Shown piece by piece: positions 25,161-36,799 of a DNA stretch of 64,000 bases. Position 1 is the stretch's first letter. Every line of letters starts with the position of its first letter. The notes below the pieces were generated by a model. It was not told where the DNA came from. It saw only the letters and a program-made list of their open reading frames with translations, and ran no database searches. Position numbers and translations under genes: made by a program. The DNA comes from Grifola frondosa. Its lineage: Eukaryota > Basidiomycota > Agaricomycetes > Polyporales > Grifolaceae. The stretch is from assembly GCA_001683735.1 (NCBI GenBank), contig LUGG01000013.1, positions 1,116,001 to 1,180,000 on the forward strand, read 5' to 3'.

Positions 25161-27189
25161 ACCAATTGTAATCTCTCCGTTGTCACTCTGGAAGAGAAGC
25201 TCCCATCCATATTGTCGTCTTCATCCTTAAGAAAAGTCCCAGGAATGTCGTTGGGAGCTGCAGATCTACGCCGTTTGCCGGAGAGGTTAGTGATGATAAA
25301 TGGCGGTCAGCTTCAATCGGAACTGACATCGGCACGATATTGGCTCCTGGATACAATTTATGGGTAAGCTTGTATCTTAATATGTGGTTCAACGTGATCG
25401 TTCTTACCCAGATTCAATTGTCTGTTCACAGCTTGATACAGACCTTGCCCAGGAGCGAATGCGAAAGGACTGTGTGCTAAATGCGAATACAGTAAGTAAA
25501 GTAAAAATTCAGCAACCCGCCAGCAATGCCGTACCAAAGACAGTAGATCTGTGGGGTATTGCGCGTTGTGCTTCGATGTCCATCTCGTCAGACATATCGA
25601 CTCAGAGACTAGGTGGCAAGAGAAGACAGTGCAGATGAGCATTAGCGGAAATAACTTTAAGTACCTCTATGCGCGTTGGAAGAGTCCTGCCAGTCGTGCT
25701 CCGTTCGTATATTCATTTTCCGCCCGATGAAATGTACTTGATTGCGGCACTCGACAAACACGGTATCAAAGATCTAAGATTCGGCGTCTCGCGTGACCGA
25801 TGTCACGTCGCCACCCAATATTGGTTCGGAAATATACGTCGTCACATCGGAAAGGTGATCTTGAACGTTTTCTCGCAACTAAACCGTGATAGTACCCACC
25901 TCTGGTATAGCCAACCAATGTAGATATATGAGCCGATGTTCGCACTCCGAATCTAGGCTTGGACAACCGTTATAACGAAACCATCCTGGGAACCCCCAGA
26001 TCCCCCACGAAGAGTCCTGACATGGCCGAACCGACATTTTGCCCGTGCGTTCATATTTGAGTTCTTGTTTGATAGCTGGCGGACATTGCTTACAGAACTG
26101 TGCGCTTTTTGGCTGACGCCCAATTCGCTGTCATTCAAGACGACAAGGACAGCATCATTAACCAGGGTGCTGATTGGATGTCTGCGCGGGTTTTCATTAT
26201 ACAGCACCATCCGTTGAACAGATGTACGTTCCGAGCTATTTCTATCATTCAGAGCAGACGTAATTCGTATCGTTCCCGTTAGATGAACTTAGTGTTTTGG
26301 CCGATGGCGACCACCGCGATTTGTTCAGAGGACACATTCAGATGGAGTGGCGTTTCGTTTGTGATGCGGTAAGCATTTACTTGTAATATATAAATTGTTT
26401 CTCAATAAACTTGACGTAGTTCACTCAAACTATTGCTTGGTACCCATTGGGATTCTCCGCGCACTTTCAGCTCACTTTCCACTGTTTCTTGAATTTCTCT
26501 GGTTTCATGAAGACATTCATCGATGGGATGGTTTTCAACGAGATGAAAAATTACATGATAGGATATGTGTTTCCAACCCGGATGAGTCGACCTGGGAGCT
26601 CGACCGCAATATAGTCATCTGTCTTGGTAATACACAGTATGCATCATTTGAATTTGATTTGCATTGACCGCATTTGAATTATTCTTATCCGGACATACAA
26701 ATTTACGAGGAGAATCTGCGAGAAAACCATACAAGTTAATCTCAGCCTCAATGCTTGTTCCTCCGGCATTCTCCGTCGGCGATGATCAAATACAATGAGG
26801 GGACCATGCGGCGTATTCGGATGAATCCTGTCGAATCGAGTGAACTTACTTCAGCCGACGAGGGGGACAATGCGCAGCCGGATTAGTGCTCATGCGGGTG
26901 CATGTTTGATCCTGTTTGATCCTGCAATATGGCTCATGACTTGTGCTAGCAAGATAGAGGGACTCGATGCTTATCACCGGAAGATTCAGTCCCCCGGACG
27001 GCGCGCCTCGTCGTGTATGTTTCGGTTCCTTTGCGTTGGACCGCGTATGACAACACAGATGGAGTGCCTGAACCTGTCGCATTGCAAGCGTGCGGTATCA
27101 TCAATGACTCGACTTCTTGCCTCCCCCCAATTGTTGAGTCACCTCTCTTCCTGTGGACTAGTGGTCGTCGACTTTCATTGAGTTTTGAG
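25161..27189. other. Unassigned, scattered open frames
   Basis: Several frames of 60-110 codons on both strands, such as 25,669-25,923 (+) and 26,395-26,667 (+), show no motif I recognise and no clear splicing pattern. Possibly remnants of cargo genes. Confidence 0.25.
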
Positions 27190-28522
27190 ATGAGCACCCT
27201 GTCTAAAACTCATACTGAGAAGCCAATCGTGAGCCATATTATTGCCAGGCCTGCGCTCACCGTGCTGATAGCCAACAGTCTCTATTTATCGACAATATCC
27301 TTCAAATCTATGTGATCAGTGGAATTCTTTTCTCGTTCTGCACTCCTGTGTCCCTTCTCCGGATTGCAAGGACATGTCGCATCGCTAATGATGCTATTGC
27401 CACATATGTCAGTCTTGCTTTCGACATCAATCGTCACCTCTCGCGGTACTTTTTGGAGCCTATTGCATTCCGTTCTTTGCAAGCGCGAACTGGCACTTTG
27501 ATATCTGGATCGAGTGCACTTCAATTTTTTGACAGATCATTTTATCCCTCATCTGACCTCGACCTCTACGTGCATATGAGGCACCGTCGTGAAGTCGGAC
27601 GCTGGCTCAGGAGCGTGGGATACAGTTTCGTTCCCTCTCCCCACCAGCACTCCGATTTTGAATTCGCAGTTGTCCATTCAATATCTCAGTCGCCCGGGGG
27701 TATTTACACTATGCCGGGCATCGCAGCGGTTTTCACGTTCACCAAACCCGCCCATGATTCCTCCAATCTTAAAATTCAGCTCATCATTGCCAAAAATACG
27801 CCTATGGAAGTCGTCTTGGGCTTTCATTCCAGTAGGTCTTATCTTTTTGTCGATAACATTTTGCTTACAATTCCCTCAGCTTGTGTTATGAATGTCATTA
27901 GCTACGAAAAGGCGTACTGTCTATTCGCGAAAGCTACCTTGGAGGAACGCCGCTCTCTACTCAGCTCCTCCTGCCATGGTCGCTCTAAACGGCGCGCCGA
28001 AGGTCTCATCAAGTACAGTCAGCGTGGCTTCGAGATGGTGACGCGTCTCAACCCCACATACCCATCCTTTCACCTCGGATGGCGCTGGATTGACGATAAC
28101 ATCAGCTGGGTGCTACCGCTGGATACTGTTCAGGTCACCCCTCCTCCTGCAGCAAACCCGAGCTCGCTTGCCGTGGCGCATGATCCTGTTGCAGTATGCA
28201 ACTGGCAGTTGCTTTATACGTGCTCAAAGGGAGCTGTAATGCACTTTGGCATATCAGCTACAGAAGTGCTGCGATATCGCTACTTGCTCACGGATGCCAA
28301 TCTGGTGAATTATCTGACGCGGGTATTATCTGGAAAGATGCGAGAGGAGGAGCGCAAGAAGCGATCGGAAATAGAGGACTGGACGTAGTAAGTTTCACTT
28401 CATGAGCACATTATCGCGCGCTCTAATGTACGTGGTCTAGCTATGACGAAGAACTCCCTGGACTTTGCCGCAACTTCCTCCAGGATTTGGCTATGAGACA
28501 AATGGCTTGTATCAGAGAGTGA
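27190..28522 (+). CDS. Nucleotidyltransferase-fold protein (mushroom family)
   Basis: Four exons: MSTLSKTHTEKPI, then an intron ending at 27,278, the main exon, a 48-nt intron at 27,832-27,879, and a last exon after the intron at 28,388-28,440 ending in MRQMACIRE-stop. The first part of the main exon is F-box-like (FSFCTPVSLLRIARTCRIAN, INRHLSRYFLEP). It is followed by TLISGSSALQFFDR and SSDLDLYVH, the Gly-Ser and Asp-x-Asp signature of the nucleotidyltransferase fold. Then YEKAYCLFAKATLEERRSLL and a conserved C-terminal region. Complete and undamaged. The fold is seen; the reaction and substrate are not known, and such proteins may be inactive. Confidence 0.65.
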
Positions 28523-29174
28523 GATTGTAAGCCGTCGACTTGCGGCGGGGCTGTCATTCGTTCGAGCACAATGCGAGAGAGAGGGGGTTGCGCAGTCAAC
28601 GTCATATTTAGAACCTCATCGTCGAGTGTAAACTTGCGAACCTGTTCAATTTGTTGTCCAGCGCCGCGCCCATGAAATCGTGAGTTTAGCTTACCGAATT
28701 AAGGTCCGAATCAGTCAGTGGAGAATCTGCTTCCTGTTGGAAATCATGAGAATGGTCGTCACTGAGAGTAGGGCATATCACATATGCACTACATAATTGA
28801 ATCGGCGGGTATGGATCGCGACTGACCTGGTTATAGAAACAACTTGTTAAGAGCCTAAAACTCGTGTTAGACTAGGTCCACCGTGATGGTAAAAATGTGC
28901 AGATCCAAGCTTTGCGCAGCGGTTGGAAAGAGAGAATTACCTAGAGGAGAAGCGAGATACCGAGTAAATCCGCCTAGTATCCTGCTCGCAGGACACTGAA
29001 CATGTCGAGCGACACTGTCATGCAATTCAAGCGCTAGCTGGAGATAGCGATCCGGATATAGCCATGATACACGTGGGATAGACATGGGATACCTCTCTGA
29101 CTCTCTGCTCAGCACAATTCTCGACGACCGCTGCAGAGTACTGAAATACTGGTTCGATCATCACACATATTTCT
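28523..29174. other. Intergenic
   Basis: No plus-strand gene seen. A minus-strand frame of 82 codons at 28,867-29,115 lacks any motif. Confidence 0.4.
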
Positions 29175-30045
29175 ATGCCCAGCCTTCCAGAGGACCTCCG
29201 TTTCTCGGATTTGACTCATCCCAACGTCCACCCGAGTGATCCGCGTCTCCTTGCTCAGGGAAAGCGCATCAAAGGTCCGAATGCTAAGTACTATGTGATT
29301 TGGCGTGGTCGCCGCACTGGGATATTTGGCAATTGGTAAGCTCCCTCTGCTCTACACGCAATTGAGTTTAAAATTTCATTTCATTGGCTGACAGGGCATT
29401 GGCGAGGGCCTTGGTGCGCGGATACCCTCAAGCTGCATTTGCTGGCTACCAGAGCGAGGCAGATGCACGCCGTGCCTTTGTGGAGGGGCCCACTTCTGAG
29501 GAATTACATCTTGTTAACCGACCAGGCAGCTTCGATGAATTTGAGGATGATCAGATAGAGCCTGGTGACATAGCCTTCTGCAACCGAATAGTCTCCATCA
29601 GCCTCTTCTCGCCACGCCCCACTGGACGTAGAGTCCCCACCCACACTCATCCACCTATTCATGCATTCCTCCACCTCCGTTCCCCTCCTCCACTCAGCGT
29701 ATCTCACGTCTCTTTGAGGCGCAGAGTAAATATAATTCAGATAGCTCCGATAAGGAGTTTCGACAGCGGGATGTGAGAGATCAAGGGACTTACATGTTTG
29801 AGAACACTCCGGCATATGTAATTGTGCGCGGGTTACTCCCGGGAGTCTATGTCGATCAGTCAGTATATTCCTTCAGTATCTTACATACTTGGCACTCATT
29901 CTACACCAGACTAACTGCCTTTGCAATGCTGGGCACTAGCAAGCATTCGAGATTGCACATTGCGAAGTCTGTGCCAGACGCAGATCACTATTTTGTCCGT
30001 AAATTTATGGAGGGGATGGTCCGTGAGTTCAACGGCAAGAATTAA
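29175..30045 (+). CDS. RNase H1 N-terminal (viroplasmin-like) domain protein
   Basis: Starts MPSLPEDLRFSDLTHPNVHP. The segment KYYVIWRGRRTGIFGNW joins over an intron (29,336-29,394) to ALARALVRGYPQAAFAGYQS and ADARRAFVEGP: the RNA:DNA-hybrid-binding domain found at the N-terminus of eukaryotic RNase H1 and in caulimovirus P6. No RNase H catalytic domain follows. Instead there is an acidic and Ser/Pro-rich linker, then QGTYMFENTPAYVIVRGLLP and, after an intron at 29,859-29,909, TAFAMLGTSKHSRLHIAKSV to the stop. The linker contains a frame change that may be another intron (29,590-29,740). Likely binds nucleic acid; role unknown. Confidence 0.6.
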
Positions 30046-30269
30046 GGCGGGATTGGAGACTTCGAGCTTTGAGATTTGTGTACGTAGTCAAGTATCATTT
30101 CCATGAATGCTACATCAGTGCTGGATTGTGAGCTGGTATCTATGGGTCCCAAGAGAGAGTCGTAATCGAGACACATCTCCGAGCAGGACGGTATATTACT
30201 GTAGACACCACAGATCATCTGTATCCCACTAATTGAAGCAACTACAGATACTAGTGATTAGACGTTATA

Positions 30270-32175
30270 CTAGGCAGCGTATTCGCTGACACCGCACACA
30301 AGGGCTTGCTCAGAGAGCCAAGCATGAAAGCGTGCATTGTTGGGAGTCATGCGTCGTTTGGGATCAACCTTAAGGAGACGGTGGACAAATAGCCGAGCTT
30401 GCAGGCCTACTCCGGCGTCACGCAGCAAATCCCACTGCACACGTCGGGTACCAATCTATGTGACGACATTCAGACCTCGCCCTAATTTGAACGGACGGCG
30501 ATTGGTCAGCCTGGAGACAGAATCAGTAACCTCGATCCTAATGGAGCGGTTTGGAGGCAATGCCCACATCGTGAATACAATAACCCGATTGACCAGCTAT
30601 CAACAGCATGGTCATAACCTTCATACGCATGCTGGTCCACAACTTCCGGGGCAAGGTACCACGGAGTACCACAAAATGTCTACCCATGGACTAGCGTCAG
30701 GGATGAGACATGCACACTTTAATGAGCGCTGACGCACATGTAGCAATGTCGCGTTGTCGATGACTCGAGAGAGCCCAAAATCTGCTACTTTGACCATTGA
30801 TGGGTTGGTTGCAGTCATGAGAATATTCTCCGGCTTCAAGTCACGGTGAACAACTCCCATAGCGTGAATATACTATGAATTTCTTGTAAATGCTATTATG
30901 TACTTAAACGACATAGAGACCACTCACCGCTACGGCGTCGCAAATCTGAAATGCAATTCGCTGCACCTCCAATTCACCTGATGATGGGCGTCACCAAGGA
31001 ATATTCGTGCACTGAATTTGACTTACTCATTGGCCTATGATCCCGAACGTACTTGGAAAGATCTCCTCCTGCTACCAATTCCATAACAAGACCTATTACA
31101 TCAGAAGGTATATTATCAGTGGATGTGCGTCGATGAAATAAATACGTACAGATCTGATGTCGCTCGTAAAAAACTTCTTTCAAACTACATATATTCGGAT
31201 GAATTAGCTTCTCCATAATTTCGATCTCAGACTCGAAGTAACATGAACCATCGATCGACTTGAATTCGTTCAGATTTTCTCGACGAATGGATTTGATCGC
31301 ATAGAGGACGTTTTCAATTATATGTCGGGCCTTTAGCACAGTTGCGAAGCCGCCCTTCCCAATCTCGCCGATGATCTCGTATTCCTCTTTCAGGCCACTA
31401 AAGCGTCGATTGGCTGCCAGATTCTGAAATTCATAGCCTAAAAGAGTATGACTGGATATGTATCAGAGCAACAAGGCATCGACGTACGATATTTCATATG
31501 ATCATCCTCAGTATCATATACGCCAAAGCAATTTCGTTGCCTTCCTGCAGCAATGCACACCTATTCTTTCCTATCTTGATACCATTAATCTGTAGCGTAG
31601 CACAATATGAAACCCCAAAAACTAATCGCGAAAACAACACTGACGTATGTCCCATTTAGTGACAGGTCAACCACGGTGATCTTGGATTGCTGCGTCCGAA
31701 GGCCGTCCCAAGAAATAACACAGTGATAATTGCCTGTGGTAGAACACATGTCATTAGCAGCTCGAAAGAGAGCACTTCGGCGCTCACTAATGTGTTCCCA
31801 GGGGAATACGATATCCGTTCGTTTCATAACGGCCAATGGTGCAAGTAGCAGCTGTGTTCTTGAAAACGTGTTGACTACCGTGGCGGTCCAGTGGTACCAG
31901 CAGACCCCAAGGGCAGTCGTCTAAGCGGAGCTCTGGCAACATAGCTTGATGCAAAGGCATAGTACTACCTCCAAGAACGTAGAACTTGGAGCTCGAGAAT
32001 AGGAATGGCACACAGTACTGTCTCGGCAAGGAAGAGCGGAGGATAGGATGCGTGATTGGGGTTTAGGACGTGCGGCGAAGATTCGGGCGGCCGCACCTGC
32101 TTCCAATGCATGTTTCTGGACGTATGGCAATATCGATCGTACCTTAGATGGCAAAAGTATTAGGTATTGTATCAT
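30270..32175 (-). CDS. FHA-domain serine/threonine protein kinase (Rad53/Chk2-like layout), possibly defective
   Basis: The N-terminal part holds an FHA phosphothreonine-binding domain: [58 protein letters not shown]. The kinase follows: [20 protein letters not shown] (P-loop), [10 protein letters not shown] (ATP lysine), [46 protein letters not shown] (catalytic loop), [56 protein letters not shown]. Ten or so introns. Two defects: an extra G near 31,815 (AACGGATATCG) shifts the frame in the FHA domain, and an in-frame TAG lies near 30,462. FHA kinases of this layout act in DNA-damage signalling; here the role is inferred. Confidence 0.75.
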
Positions 32176-32677
32176 GGTTGAACGTTCATTGCGCCACGAG
32201 TATGAAGCCTAAGAAGCATTCATCCGGCCGCCTTCTCTAGATGCCCTGATGGACAAGTTAGTTTAGCCCCCTTCGTTATCGAAAACACGCCACGCGACCT
32301 GACGGAGACGGAAACTTCGAACGCGATAACTCTGTGTGGAGAATGTTTCGCCTAAGATGACGATCTTCGTGGTCAGAATATTGGTGATTATCCCAAGATT
32401 ATCCGCTCGCGTATAACTTTGGATTTTGTAGGGATTATGCCTTAATCCCAATTAGTACTCGTTGAGTTAACAGTCGGGCGATTCCCGTTCCTTCCTTATA
32501 AAGGTTTACGTGACACGCGATTGTTGTAGATCTGATCGCAATTGTTCAAGAAACTAGTGCGGACAATCATAAAACCGGTCAAGCTCTTTTTCGCTTTCGC
32601 CATGCCTGCTTCATATTTGTCTGAACGTCTCAAGCTGGTCTGAACACTGCCTCACAGCTCTTGCTCACGCCTGCCTA

Positions 32678-33370
32678 TATGTCATCTCTTTTTCGTTCCA
32701 ATCATGAAGACGAGGTTGGTACCGCTGTGCTAGCCCCAGCGTTAATGTCGACTAGCGACGTCGTGAGTATTTGGTCAATATCATTCTATAGTAAGCTAGT
32801 ATTGATCTCCTCCTCTCCAAGTTGGACATCGTTGATGAACCGGAGATGATGGGTTCCTTCTCTGCCGCTCAGCCTGAATTGGTATTTTTCGTCTCGTACA
32901 TGCTCCGTGACGCATTACTGCACTTACATTATTCATAGCTATCGCCTTCTATTCAACGACCGATCTCGTCCGCTGCGGCTGTGCAATTCCGAGCCATTTT
33001 CCAAGCACTGGATATTGGCTCAAGCACTACTATCAGTGTGGTATTGGACACCTCCAACGAGTTTTTTCATCGTGGAATGTCTACCAGCACATCGATCTAT
33101 CTTCTGTTAGCTCAAAGGCACATGGTACCTTTTGGTTTTTTTCCGGGACAGGCGTCACATGAAGAACTTTTCAGCTACTTGTATCCTCTGATACATGAGA
33201 TACAAAGGATTCAGAGAGCGGGTATCCTGCACGTAAATATTGAAGGAAGCACAAGAATTTACCCTTTATTACTCGACACGGTGGTAGACGCTCCTCACCC
33301 GACAGGAAGTGGTGGATCAATGCGTCTCATTTCCATTGCACGGTACGTTCTACGTTCGTATCAGTATTGA
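32678..33370 (+). CDS. Unrecognised gene
   Basis: Starts MSSLFRSNHEDEVGTAVLAP and splices in phase 0 through short exons: LDIVDEPEMMGSFSAAQPEL, then LSPSIQRPISSAAAVQFRAI, FHRGMSTSTSIYLLLAQRHM, HEELFSYLYPLIHEIQRIQR, and SMRLISIARYVLRSYQY-stop. The introns (about 32,762-32,820 and 32,883-32,939) have normal borders. No family motif, no signal peptide and no membrane segment are seen. It lies between the divergent kinase gene and the WD40 gene. Confidence 0.35.
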
Positions 33371-33919
33371 AGCACTGTATTGATCATTCTTGGTATCAGA
33401 ATGGGAATGTAGGTAATAACCAGTGTTGATCGAGAGCTGGCCGTCGCGGTGGACTGGAATCCGAATACCCTTCTCGAATTCTTTGGTCTGACCTATATAT
33501 GTTACCTGTGCATTGATACCCCCAAATCAACTTCTTTTCCGATAAGCAACGGCCGCTTTGCGATGTCGAAGATAATACTAGGTCATCGCCGGGTCATCGC
33601 TAAATAGTGCTGTGCTGAGCAACAGAGTCAACGTAGTCCATCACCACCCGACGGAAGCTTAAGCCATCATCATAGCAGAGTAATTGATTAGACTAACACA
33701 GCGATCCTCTCATGCATGTGGTGTGGTGCGATGAGTACGAAAACTCGGAAAGCCTCGACAGAAGGACCCGATCTCATACGATAATAAACAAGAGAAGCAC
33801 TGCTAATTTACTTTAGTGGCAATCTAGCTTAGTTGGCAATGTCGACATACAGCCCTAGATGCGAGGACAGGTGAACTGAGATTGTAGCGACAGAATCCGA
33901 CTGATTCTAGTAGACGTTC
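33371..33919. other. Intergenic
   Basis: No gene recognised in about 550 bp. Confidence 0.4.
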
Positions 33920-35773
33920 CTAGACCTCGGGTACCCGGAGAAATTGACGCAATTCAATCCTGATTCTTTCGAGAAGCCAGTCTTGAATGCGCCTTTGAGT
34001 ATTGAGCACCGTGTAGTAGACATCGATGGCCAAAACGAGGGACTTTCTGCACAACATAACCAACGCAGACCAGAGACGATAGAACTGATAATGTTTCAGT
34101 ATCTGTATGAATGAAATATCAACGACAAACGACAAACCAAGTGTATCATACTTCTGGCTATTGTACGCCACGGAATTGTTGCCCTTGTGGCATAGATGCC
34201 ATATGCAAACACGACGAAGGAGACGGCTGTGGACAGAAGCACAACGTCGCGACGGATTTTGCCGCTGGATCCAAATAGAGGGTTTAACTGGGAGCGATTA
34301 GTATGACCAATGGCCAGAAGCGATATACAACTCACAGTCACAGCATGTAAAGCATCAACAACCGCATCACTTAGATCATCGTCTCGATGTACACGAGCTA
34401 ATGACGTTGTTAGTAGATTCCCCAGGAGATGTATAGCGACCTCACATATCTTGGCGCGCCAAATCTTTAAATACGTCCCTTGTCCCTTTGCGGTAGTCGC
34501 AGTTGCAATATAGCTGAAGTTCCCGCATTGGTACGTCTGAAGACAGTCTGGTCAGATTGATATCCATTCCACAGTTTCGGATTACTTGCGTCAATGGCTT
34601 GAATGGTATCTTCTGTATTTACGTGAGTGCATTTCGCACAGCAACTACAATGTCACGCACCATTATGAGCGAGTAGTTGAAAGTACTCTCCAGTTGCTAC
34701 CTCCCATATGCAGACGTTTCCCGTTGTTGTTCCACACACCAAGGCTTGTCCTTCGTGTATATATGCAACTTGCAGCCTATGTTTGCTGCGAGAGGGGACA
34801 TCCAATTTATAGTGACGTCGCGGTGTCCGCTTCTTCGATGATCCAATGAGGTATGATTGCAAGCCATTTATTAAATTATAGACAACAATGTTGCGTCCGT
34901 CGGGACTCAACGTAGATGAACCTCTGCAAGAAAAGAACATGAGTTCGATACAGTCTGAGTCACATCGCGATTCAAAACATACTTACATGTTTGGAGTGTC
35001 GTGAGGCGGCAAAATTGACCATATTTGCGAGCGAGTTCTTACATCCCAGCAGCTAAGACCAAGTTGACAACGTGAGCACCGTAAATCATAAATGCAAAAA
35101 AATTCTCACATGACGCCATGTGCGAGGTAAGAGACAATGAGATTGCTGCCGTTCTTGTAGAATTGTAACGCGACCGCTCGCAGCCTTGGATCAGCGTCTG
35201 ATACGAAGGATTCGACCGCGGGTGGAGTCGGAATTTTAACGTCACCGGAATAGTTGTCTGGAAGAGCGGAGTTAACGCGAGAAGTCAAGAATAGTTAGCC
35301 AACTCACTCTGCTCGCGCTCATGCGTGATGTGGACCTCCTGTCCTATACCAACCGCAAGACACGTAGTCGTGGTATCATATGCAATGCAATAGATGGCGC
35401 CACGAATCCCAAGGATAATTTCATGCCTCTCGCTGTGTATCTACAAGTACTTCAGTGAGGCGATGTATAAGCAATTCAATAACTCACTAGTGAAAAATTG
35501 TGGAGCTGAACCAAGTTCCCGTTTTGACAGCCGATCAAGAGGGTGTTGGAAACCTTCGGATGCCATAACATACAGTCCACCGGACTCTTGAATAATGTTC
35601 TGAAGAGAAGTGTACCGTCGGCCAGGTTCCAAATTATCAGAGAATTATCATCGCTGCCACTGGCCAAGTAGCTCCCATCGGGTGAGAAACAGACACAGTT
35701 GACGGTGGCGCTATGTCCAGAGGTCAATGTAAATGTCTGGACATAAGCAGTGGTATGCAGCTCTGCCACCATG
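33920..35773 (-). CDS. WD40-repeat protein with C-terminal membrane segment
   Basis: Starts MVAELHTTAYVQTFTLTSGH; an upstream ATG at 35,883 is possible. WD40 blades are seen in HSATVNCVCFSPDGSYLASG followed by SDDNSLIIWNLADGTLLF, RAVALQFYKNGSNLIVSYLA, GSSTLSPDGRNIVVYNLING, and HEGQALVCGTTTGNVCIWEV, then YIATATTAKGQGTYLKIWRA. The tail carries a hydrophobic helix, VVLLSTAVSFVVFAYGIYAT, and a basic region ending FLRVPEV. Exons splice in frame across about seven introns with no obvious break. This combination of beta-propeller plus membrane tail recurs in mushroom genomes. Probably a membrane-attached scaffold; partners unknown. Confidence 0.75.
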
Positions 35774-36008
35774 GTGATATGGGAAGAGAATGTCTTGAAG
35801 AGAATGTCTTGTAACGTCGTGTAGCCGTGTCGTGTACGGCGCAACTCTCCCGGATATGGCAGTATAATGCGCCACGTCTTCACGAATTACTGACCGAAGT
35901 TCAAGGGAGGAATACGACGGTATTGATCAACGGTAAGGTCTTAAGCTTAAGGTTTGATAATCAGGTGGGTGACCAGATTTCTCTGTTGACCCGCATATAA
36001 GCGCCCGA

Positions 36009-36624
36009 ATGCGTGCTAAGGGAATCACGGCCGTGACTGAGTTACTCAAACTCCGCCTCCCTCATCCTCCTCCGTTGCTGCACTTATATCGAACGGGACC
36101 TTTGTGGGATCGGCCGCATTTTGCACGGGAATTTGTAGACGCTGTCGGACGGATTCCAGACTTAGTATTAGACCCTGGTATGTCCAAATTTATGAGTGAA
36201 TGGCTCGGGAAAAATGAATCTGGAGCAAAATGCAAAACAGGGTTCCTCTGCCAGGGCTGGCGTCAGCAATCGGGCTCCCTCCACTGCATGCGGCAGCAGC
36301 GGACTTCGGTTCAGACTCTCCGCAATCATGCCTTGAGTTCGCATAAACCCTCTTCAGTTCCACGTTGATCCAGTGGCCAAGATAGCCGCATGCATGTTAG
36401 TCGAGGCTAAACGTTGCACGATGCATGCATTTGGACTTACCTCATATGGTGTAACAGATTCCGTGTCAGGTCCACGAAGTCTATGCGCTACAGTTTCTAT
36501 TTCCACCAACAGAATATCTCGCGAGAATAATCCAAATCTCCCAGCCGCCGCAGTTGCTCAATGCGCGATATGTTCCCCTCAGTTGGACGATTTTATTCGA
36601 CATTCGACGGCCATCTTGGGTTGA
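36009..36624 (+). CDS. Unrecognised open frames
   Basis: Two neighbouring frames (36,009-36,368 and 36,373-36,624) are open for 119 and 83 codons. Stretches such as FVDAVGRIPDLVLDPGMSKF and SVSGPRSLCATVSISTNRIS look coding, but they match nothing I know and the exon structure is unclear. Confidence 0.2.
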
Positions 36625-36799
36625 AATATCAGTGGTGCTCGCCTTATGACTGTGCGACGGCCGGAACCCGAGGAGAGGTCGGTATATATGGTATCCGGGT
36701 CATGCCGATTCGGACAAATTAATCCAAAATGCCAGTGACCAGCCTTTCACGCATATATAATCTCGTTGAGGATCTCATCTCGAAATTTCAGGACTATGG

